Of a stretch of DNA of 64,000 nucleotides, positions 55,719 to 64,000 are shown piece after piece (positions within the stretch are counted from its first letter, which is position 1; each line of letters begins with the position of its first letter). The stretch comes from Euclidia mi (lineage: Eukaryota; Arthropoda; Insecta; Lepidoptera; Erebidae). Below the pieces are notes generated by a model. The model worked only from the letters and a program-made list of their open reading frames with translations. It searched no databases and was not told where the DNA came from. The stretch spans positions 22,331,326-22,395,325 of the forward strand of contig OX123182.2 of NCBI GenBank assembly GCA_944739405.2, read 5' to 3'. The position numbers and the translations under genes are program-made.

Positions 55719-58700
55719 CAGGCCCATGTCCAAAAATGGATGGGTCATATGAACCACCAGGTGACGTATATAGGACGATATAAGAGCATAAAATAATTAG
55801 ATTCAGCACTATGCCGTAACTTGTAAGCTGTCTAACTGAGTGCTGGTGAGAATTCAAAAGTGCAGGTAGAGTGAGTACATTTTGGTCATATATTTTTGTA
55901 CGGCATTTTTACCATCGATAGATCCATGAAAAATAATAAGAAAGCGCGCAGTGCCGTACAAAAATGGTGCACCACAAAGATAGTATTTTTTTTTCTGACA
56001 ATTTCCAGGGTAAATTTGGTCAAATAATTATGTACGGCATCAGTTTCATACTGTTTTAATACAGCTTCAAATGCATTATTCCGCAACGCCGTACAAAAAT
56101 CATGCGACAAGGGGAAAAATTCGAGGGTTGCAACCCTCTTTCCGTGGTCCGGGGGGTGATGTGAACCAACATAAAATTAATTTATTTTGAAAGTATTTTA
56201 TGCATAGATAATATTTTTTTACATGCCGTACATTTTTGTAGGTCCAAAGGTTTGTACGGGGAAAAAAACTCAAATCCATAGAACGAAATGTAAGGTGAAA
56301 TTTTTGACAATATTTTTTATACGGCATTTAGATAGTTTATTTGTACATAAAGCAATAATTTATAAAAAGTTAATGCCGTACAAATCTGAAAGTTCATATT
56401 GATAAAAAGTAATAAAATTTTAAATAAATATAATTTACATATACAGGATGTCACAAGAACCATCACCAAGCCAAAGTCTTATCGTTTTGGACATCATGCC
56501 AAGACATGCTAAGCAAAAATAAAACCTGGGAAGCGACTATTTTCAAGTGTTCACGGTATTATCAAGCCGCTATATAAAACGCGCGCGTGCAATTTTCGAA
56601 ATACCTACTTATCCATGGGTGTATAGGACATCTATAGTACAAATTGACAGGGTAAATGCATCCATTTTGTGCCTAATTACAAAATTCCATAGTAACTTTG
56701 ACCTTCAATATCTCCTGAACGAGTAATTTCCGAGGTATGGTGACGAATTAAAAAATGTTCGTATTGATTGCTACAATATGAGGTTTCAGTTTTCGTTAAG
56801 TGTCTTTTTACACCCTGCATATCGCTTACGGAGCCACGTTCTGTTACGACGTTTAGCATTTGTAGGCATATATCTACACCTGCTTATACTGCACTGTGTG
56901 CTAAGTAGTCGTGGGTCATAACGTATTTTATTCGGATGTACTCTTCCTTGGACTTCCTTCGTCTGGCTTGGACCTGAGTAAGGTGTTCGTTTGCGCTCGC
57001 TCACACATAGTTGACAAAACTGTTGATACTGGGATTTACAGCTTCAATTCTTGGATATTATATACACCCTTCCACTTCAGTTAGACGTCCAAAAATATGT
57101 TAATACCATACAGTACCTATCAGATGGCTATTAGGTTTTAAGGGTGTAGCCTTAAAATGGTAGCGTCATTTTCATCAGCCTAAAAGATATGGTCTGCATT
57201 AAAATGTACGGCATCATTTTTTCCTAATTTATTTATCTTAATACTATTTAAACTCCTGGATTCCAGAAAAAAACATCGATATCATATTATAAGTGAATAT
57301 TTTTGGTATATTAAGAGTCTGTTTAAGCAAAAGAAAAAACTTAAAAAACGGTGTTAAGATTAGTACTGCCACTTTACAAAGGTTACACAACCACCATAAA
57401 ACGATTAGGTCCAGCAATAATTCACTGATGGCTTTATGGCGAATTTTTAATTATTTATGTAATATAGGTATGACGCTGGCATCCAGGAGGTTAAAACAAA
57501 GGAAAAATGTAGAAAATTGCTTTATTTTATTAATCTTTGAATATTTAAACTTTTGCAATAATTAAAGAAAGGAGATGTACCATTTGGCCATACATTTTGG
57601 GCCTGGCACGGCCAAACACAACACCATGTGTGTTTTGAAGATAAATGACTACTCTATTAACCTGTATAATTTCTTTTTAAATAACTTTTGGTGGAAATAA
57701 GATACGAGATATTTGAAATGGAAATTATTCCGCAACTAAATATACCTCAAAATTGAATTTTAACACAAATATAATACCTAGATGTAAATAAAAGTATGTC
57801 TTTCCGTCTTAAAGAACAAAAACTACATAAAGAGTGGCCAATAATAATGAATAATCATCTGTGTACTAGGGAACCTCGTACTATGTATACTCGTCCAAAA
57901 AAGCTAACCACAATCACAAACACCGCTGCATATTCTTAGCATGGGTAGAAGGTACTGATCATTATTATTGAATTTATATTCAATTACATTACATTAAAAC
58001 CGTACGAAAACACTAATAAATCAGAACAAAATATTTACGATACACAGTAGCAACACGAATGACATAACAGATAAAAAAAGTGTTGCAAATGGTTTAAAAA
58101 ATATTTCTACTATCGATTAAAAAACAAAACGATTTTTACCGATTAATAATTATGGAATGTATAATAAATTATATATTTCTTGATTCTTTTTACAAATATA
58201 CTTATAAAGTAAATAAAATATATTGTTTTCTAATATAGTAATAAAAATATTATTTCCTTAAAACAATTTCTGCCTACCATACTTCATTTTATTTTTAATG
58301 CTGGCAACATAAGACATTCATCCGCTATTACCATAGCTTATTCAAAATAATTAATCTTTTAAAACTAAATTCTTTCACCCATACTCTATCAAGAAACGAA
58401 ATTGATGTAAAAATTTTAAAAATTATATGTTTAATTTCAACGATTAACAACTTTCTGGCCGCTACAGGCCGTATTTGGTCTTTCTCCTTTCAGTTTTTCT
58501 CTTGAACGGCAATACTATATAACAATTGTATTTTACAATATCATGTTAAAACAAAGTTTCCGTACAGAGTCAAATGATTTTACAGCTTTTTAAATCAATT
58601 AAACCATGAAATTAAGATAATTATTAATATACATTCAAATGAACAATAATTTTTTGACGGCATTATTTTTAATAGTACTTTTGAGTGCTAGATAATGTTT

Positions 58701-59156
58701 TGGAACCGAAGCCGTACTTTTTCAAATCACCCCCCAGACCACGGAAAGAGTTCAACCCTAAATTTTGTCCCTTTGTCGCATGATTTTTGTACGGCGTTGC
58801 GGAATAATGCATTCGAAGCTGTATTAAAACAGTATGAAACTGATGCCGTACAGAATGAAATGACAAAATTTACCCTGGAAATTGTCAAAAAATAAAAACA
58901 AAAATACCGACTTTGTGGCGCACCATTTTTGTACGGCACTGCGCGCTTTCTTATTATTTTTCATGGATCTATCGATCTAAAATATATGACCAAAATGTAC
59001 TCACTCTATCCGCACTTTTGAATTCTCACCAGCACTCAGTTGGACAGCTTACAAGTGAAGGCATAGTGCTGAATCTTATTATTTTATGCTCTTATATCGT
59101 CCTATATACGTCATCTGGTGGTTCATATAACCCATCCATTTTTGGACATGGGCCTG
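55719..59156. mobile_element. 3.4-kb DNA element with ~440-bp inverted ends and GCCGTAC motifs
   Basis: The arms 55719 to about 56165 and about 58707 to 59156 are long inverted repeats beginning caggcccatgtcc. TA flanks each side (55717-55718 and 59157-59158). The 7-base motif gccgtac, in either orientation, occurs about a dozen times: in both arms at 55898, 55953, 56032, 56088, 58711, 58789, 58845 and 58931, and beyond them near 56225, 56375 and 57206. Repeated subterminal motifs are typical transposase-binding sites. The centre has no recognised transposase, and the frame 57293-57565 has no known domain. It is non-autonomous or unrecognised. Confidence 0.83.
56444..56817. mobile_element. 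Possible small MITE nested in the long-TIR element
   Basis: The start caggatgtcac and inverted end cagggtgtaaa are weakly similar. I see no clear target-site duplication. The call is tentative. Confidence 0.3.
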
Positions 59157-59490
59157 TAGTCTAAAACTCTCGCTACGCATTAAATATGGTGTTGTTAACA
59201 GTTATAATATTAATAAAGTTTTGTACGATCAGTAGTTTGGGTTACATAGCAGTAAATTGTACGCAATCATATTTAAATTAAACTACAGTTTACGGATTTT
59301 ATCGCGTTATATTACTTTCACTGGTTATTTGTTATTATATTTAAACCGAAAGATCTATAAACTACATTTTTATTACTAGCCAACGTTTCGAATTCTTTAC
59401 ATGAACATGAATCCTATGTTCACGGCAGACTGAGGTGATATTTGTCTTTGTCTTGAATTTCAAAGTTATCTCAAAGTACCCGAACATTTT

Positions 59491-60549
59491 TCAACTATTG
59501 GTGTTACTATCTACGCAGAATGTGCTCACTGTGTCTTGATGTCTTCTGGTGACTTTGTCCTTCTTGGGTTTCATTAGCCTGATAACAGGGTCCCAAGCTG
59601 GAGGAACATTCCAACCATCTTCCCTATTGAAATTAGGATATTTTTTAATTTCAATAGCTTCACGTATCATTCTTGGAATAAAGCGATGTTCTTTTGCGAG
59701 TATCTGTGGTTTATCAAATCGCAGGTAATGGTTGGTTCCTTGTTCTACATGTTCACACACAGCAGATTTCGTTGGGCGTTTGTGTTTAATGTCAGCTATA
59801 TGTTCCTTTAGTCGAATGCCTATGCTTCTCTTGGTTTGTCCAATGTATGAGAGCCCACACTCGCAGTCTATCTTGTAAACCCCGGCCTCTTGTAAGGGTA
59901 ACTGACTCTTGACAGATGGTAATAATTGGCTTATCTTCGTTGGCGGCTTGTAGAAAGTTTTGATCGAAGCTCGCTTCAAGATATAACCAATCTTGTCGGT
60001 CACGCCCTTGATGTATGGGAGGACAGCAGGTTGTCTCTCTACTGTGGCTGGCTTCTTCTTCGGGGATCTGTGACGTTGGCGCGGCGGTCGGAGCTTGTTG
60101 TCTTGCAGGACTTGCTTGACATGTTGAAGCTCGGCGTCCAGGTGTTTCTTGTCACAGATCCGCCGGGCTCTCTGAAACAAAGACATTCCTACGGTAGCTA
60201 ACTGTTTAGGATGGTGATGAGATTCACCGTTTAAGTACCTATTTGTATGTGTCTTTTTCCTATACACAGTGTGGCTCAAAGAGTTGTTTTTGTTCCTGAT
60301 AACAAGTACATCTAGGAAAGCTAAAGAATTGTTTGCCTCTAATTCCATTGTAAATTTGATGTTGTTATGAATACAATTAAGATGGTCTAGGAATACATTA
60401 ACACTATCTGTTGGTAAAATTGTAAAAGTGTCATCTACATACCGCTTGTAGAACCTCGGTGTGATGGTGGCAGTCTGCAGGGCTCGCGCCTCGAAGTCCT
60501 CCATGAAGATGTCAGCAACAACAGGTGATACTGGAGAGCCCATTGCCAC
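59491..60549 (-). pseudogene. Penelope RT C-terminus and GIY-YIG endonuclease
   Basis: This 352-codon frame starts within AMGSPVSPVVADIFME, an RT motif. The catalytic Y-V-D-D is at residues 37-40. LEANNSLAFLDVLV and VYRKKTHTN follow. The GIY-YIG nuclease is near residues 220-250 (GVYKIDCECG, then LSYIGQTKRS), with KEHIADIKHK following and RREAIEIKKYP downstream. It would nick target DNA and copy the RNA. It joins the upstream RT frame only after a one-base shift near 60566. Confidence 0.88.
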
Positions 60550-60554
60550 ACCGT

Positions 60555-61880
60555 CTACTTGTATGTAGTTTTCTCATCCCATAGCAGATAGCCGGTTGTT
60601 AAGCAGTGTTTCAATATTTCTGCAAATTCCTCGGGCATGTTGTTCTCTATTAGCTTCCTTCTAGTTGTTTCAATACAGTCATGTGCTGGTAAGCATGTAA
60701 ATAATGACTGTACATCAAAACTAACCATAGTTTCCTTGTCAGAGAGATGTAGGTGTTTTATTTCACTGACAAAATGGTAGGAATCCTTTACATGCGCTCT
60801 CGTCTTGCCTCTGAGTGGCGAGAGAATCTTCGCAATGTGTTGAGCCAATCTGTAGGTTGGTGCCCCTATTTGACTGACTATAGGGCGCAGTGGAGCATTT
60901 TCTTTGTGTATTTTCGGTAGACCATACAATTGAGGAGGTTTTGCACACGATGGTATTAAGTATTTCACGTCCAGATTCAGTTGTTCGGAGTATTTCTTCA
61001 CAATGTCACTCGTTTGCTTGAGTATTTTGTTGGTAGGGTCTGTCTTAACCAATTTATGTACTTTCATCCGATAAAAGATTTTCCATTTTTCGTTTATAAT
61101 CGGACGTGTCCATCACTACCGTTGCATTTCCTTTATCTGCTCGAAGTACTGTTAGTTCAGGTCTAGCCCGTAGGTTCTTCAGTGCGAATACTCTGGTTTT
61201 GGTAGATTCCTTCTCGGCACTGTCGACTGACGCAATACAGTAGAAACGTCCTGACGTATGGCCTCGAAATCTTCCTTACACACATTGTTCTTGACTAGAC
61301 AATCCTCAACGGTATTCTGGATGGAGTTATCGCATAATTTAAACCTCTGCATAATACTTTTTCGGTGTTTTGATCTAATGTGTGTTTTGACAGATTGACA
61401 ACTGTTTGTCTATGATCGGCGGACGGTAGCGTGTGATTGGTCCGTGCAAAAACGTTCTGTTTCATTTTGTACTGGTCATTTGATTTTTGTTGTAATTTTT
61501 CAAATTTATCTATTTTGTTACGTTTACACGCGTAATATTTTGATGTTTCTCTGTTATTTATTGCATTGATGCATTTTTCAAAATCAAATGGAGTTATCAA
61601 TCTGTATATTTCGTTAGACAAATTCTCAACATTTCTATTTATTTTGCGTAAGTCAGCGCGGTGTTCGTGTATCTTTTGAATGAGTAACTTTTGACTTGCC
61701 TGTTTTAAGATCTTAGCGCTCCCACGTATGTCCTTCTTGGCTGATATTTTGCAGCATGTAGGGATGAGATCGTGATCACGGCATCTCTTCAAGAAATTTT
61801 AAGATGTTATGTGTCTTGCGCGCTTGGTTTGTAGATCTTCTAGCCGGCGTATTTTGGTTGCTGTTTCCAGTCCGTACTGG
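60555..61880 (-). pseudogene. Penelope RT N-terminal part
   Basis: The frame at 60555-61067 includes YGLPKIHKENAPLRPIVSQI, SFDVQSLFTCLPAH and EEFAEILKHCLTTGYL, the RT fingers and palm. The frame at 61295-61792 is the N-terminal domain (LSKHTLDQNTEKVLCRGLNYA). A broken linker (VLRADKGNATVVM) joins them. Coding similarity continues past an ochre stop near 61799 to about 61880. Confidence 0.82.
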
Positions 61881-61919
61881 TTGGCTTATCTTCGTTGGCG
61901 GCTAATTTTGCTATTTTTA

Positions 61920-62357
61920 TAAACCACAGATACTCGCAAAAGAACACCGCTTTATTCCAAGAATGATACGTGAAGCTATTGAAATTAAAAAACATCCTAA
62001 TTTCAATAGGGAAGATGGTTGGAATTTCCCTCCAGCTTGGGACCCTGTTATCAGGCTAATGAAACCCAAAAAGGACAAAGTCACCAGAAGACATCAAGAC
62101 ACAGTGAGCACATTCTGCGTAGATAGTAACACCAATAGTTGAAAAATGTTCGGGTACTTTGAGATAACTTTTAAATTCAAGACAAAGACAAATATCACCT
62201 CAGTCTGCCGTGAACATAGGATTCATGTTCATGTAAAGAATTCGAAACGTTGGCAAGTAATAAAAATGTAGTTTCAAGATCTTTCGGTTTAAATGTAATA
62301 ACAAATAACCAGTGAAAGTAATATAACGCGATAAAATCCGTAAACTGTAGTTTAATT
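61920..62357 (+). repeat. Inverted copy of Penelope 3' end
   Basis: The plus strand reads ILAKEHRFIPRMIREAIEIK and NREDGWNFPPAWDP, ending in CVDSNTNS and the UTR. It is the reverse complement of 59277-59714 with several changes (for example KHPN for KYPN). It encodes only the last ~70 codons. Confidence 0.9.
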
Positions 62358-64000
62358 TCAATGTGTAACATTCGCGTAAGCCCAAGAAAATATTACGCAA
62401 TTATAATTTTTTAATTCTGCTCAAACCTACCACTAGCAGGTTTACGTAGGGTCAAAATTTGAACCCTTGATTTCTTAAAAGATTGAGACATCCAGAACAT
62501 TGCAAGAAACTATCGATACAATCAAGCGCTTGGAAATAATAAAACTGAACTTTCTTCTTGGAAAGATAGCAGTACATTCAATAGAACTCATACAAACTAC
62601 GGTAAACGTAGTCAGTTTTTAGTTCTATATGTATATAAGTCTAGAAATGAGGCATACGCATAGTAAGCAATAATCTTTTATTTATTTATAGCTTTCCCTG
62701 CAAAGAATACACATTACATGCTTAAAGATTATAACAATCGTTGGTTTTATGTTTTCTCCTTTATAGGAGAATACAGCGTTCATATTATTATGCTTTGAAA
62801 TTATTGTTGAAGAAAAATGTACCGACGTTTTACTTGTCGTATGTGACAAATAGTTTTATTTAAAAAAGGATTTAATTATAATATTTTTGTTGGACAAAGT
62901 TGCACCAGCTGCCACGGAAACGGTATAGTGTTGTAGAAGTTTGCGTGAGAATGCAGGGAGTCTGATGTCGAGTGTGTTTCAAATTTGTTTAATTTTTTGT
63001 TGTGAATGTGAAAATGAAATTAATATCTAGTGGATTTATGGTTAGTCGAGAATAAAGTCAAACTGTGCAATATTTACATGTGTTATAGAGAAAAGTGTTA
63101 TGGGCAAGCGAAGTGTGTCCTTCCGTATTTTAATTTATTTGCTTACCTGAAGGGTTTCGTTTTGTTAGTCTATAAGCCTATGTAAAAATATAACATTTTA
63201 TTTGTATTTACTTTTAGGTATCAAGATTTTGGTCTTTTAATTCAAGGTAGACATTTAAAATATCTTGTCGTTTACTTTTACACTTACATCAGCAAATTAC
63301 CTCCAATTGAATGAAATTAACTCCAAATTGAGCCATAAAAAATCTTACTAAGTCACAAATGGAGTCAGTTTTATAGACTTTTTTTTTTACCGACGCCATA
63401 AAAACCCCTTTCGCTGTCCAGCAAGAAAAACAATAGAACATCAGTTTTATGAATCATATACGATTGATGAGATAGGGAACCTAGTTACATAGCCTCCGTG
63501 ATCGCGGCCTTTGCAACACTCACGAAACTCCGATACCTTACAACTACGGTAGGTACGTGGCATATCCTGATAAATATTTTAGTTACAAATAGGTTAAAAT
63601 AATAAAAAAAATGAATTTTACAAACTTTCCATATCTGTACTTTGTGCCCGAGGTTTCAAAACAGTAACTATAAAACCGATTTGCAAAGTTTGGCACAAAG
63701 CAAACACGTGATCCAAAAACGAACTTCAGAACATTAATAACTAAGCTGCAGACTTTCAACGGACAAAGCCGATCCACAGGACGCGGTGATTAATGCGAAT
63801 TCATTCCGTACATTTCAACCGAACACAAAATTGCACACCGTCCAACATTAAAAACCCTTTCGCAAAAATTATAAAAGCTAACACATTTCCACCGGTTATC
63901 CGGCTCTGAACACATTTCCATCTCAGTAAGCAAAACAAAAACGTCCAACCCAACAAAACACAGTCAATTGAGCACATGCTGTATGTATCATTTCATAAAT
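62358..64000. other. AT-rich sequence, no gene
   Basis: I see no recognisable domain, SINE or element boundary. The frames 62200-62400 and 63583-63777 are short and lack motifs. Confidence 0.4.

Larger units (their letters stand above)
59277..62357 (-). mobile_element. Penelope-like element with inverted terminal copies
   Basis: The coding part (59491 to about 61880, minus strand) is a Penelope-type reverse transcriptase plus GIY-YIG endonuclease. The 3' end of the coding region and its UTR (59277-59714) recur inverted at 61920-62357, giving ~438-bp inverted terminal copies. A piece (ggcttatcttcgttggcggc) at 61886 also repeats directly from 59931. Terminal repeats in either orientation are known for Penelope elements. 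A frameshift and a few stops inactivate it. Confidence 0.87.

Noticed and set aside
57293..57565. Transposase of the long-TIR element
   Set aside because: The 90-codon frame has no DDE/D pattern or other domain that I can see.

Overview
The window looks like repeat-dense DNA from an insect, most likely a moth or butterfly. The evidence is indirect: an env-bearing errantivirus, piggyBac, hAT, Penelope and Jockey/CR1/RTE-type elements, and several tRNA-derived SINEs whose 3' bodies I recognise from lepidopteran genomes. I see no confident host gene. Almost every open frame with recognisable homology belongs to a transposable element, and most are broken. The density, nesting and absence of genes would fit heterochromatin or a W chromosome, but that is inference.

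Layout. 0-8 kb: a young errantivirus (1801-8073) with near-identical LTRs, pol and an open env, but a gag cut to its last ~100 codons. 8-13 kb: repeat tails and a 2.7 kb hAT-type element (10198-12860) with RTE-type LINE fragments and a 48-bp palindrome. 13-17.7 kb: a minus-strand LINE split by a 970-bp long-TIR element. 18-25 kb: SINEs, RTE tails, a UTR-only retroposon and a 5'-truncated LINE. 27.1-30.9 kb: a dead piggyBac split by a hAT that carries a LINE fragment, with target-site duplications at two levels. 33.6-44.9 kb: a CR1-like LINE on the minus strand, opened by two LTR elements (35297-38213 and 38989-42008) and a TTAA-flanked MITE (42654-43343). 44.97-51.41 kb: an LTR pair with a CTAT duplication enclosing an array of hairpins, a Jockey/CR1-like chimera and tandem duplications. 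51.5-64 kb: a PIF/Harbinger-like MITE, a complete SINE, a 3.4 kb long-TIR element (55719-59156) and a Penelope-like element with inverted termini (59277-62357).

The most unusual feature is the array at 45285-46030. A 13-base segment (acccatccaattc) recurs 13 times with few changes. Each copy is flanked by arms that differ between units yet stay complementary within a unit, including a paired G-C to C-G change. The next most interesting is the 739-codon uninterrupted gag/integrase-end ORF in 38989-42008, which stays open although the element's two LTRs have clearly diverged.

The elements do not form a pathway. They are layers: old LINEs received LTR and DNA elements, which in turn received others. 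Short-loop inverted duplications recur across unrelated elements and suggest fold-back copying.
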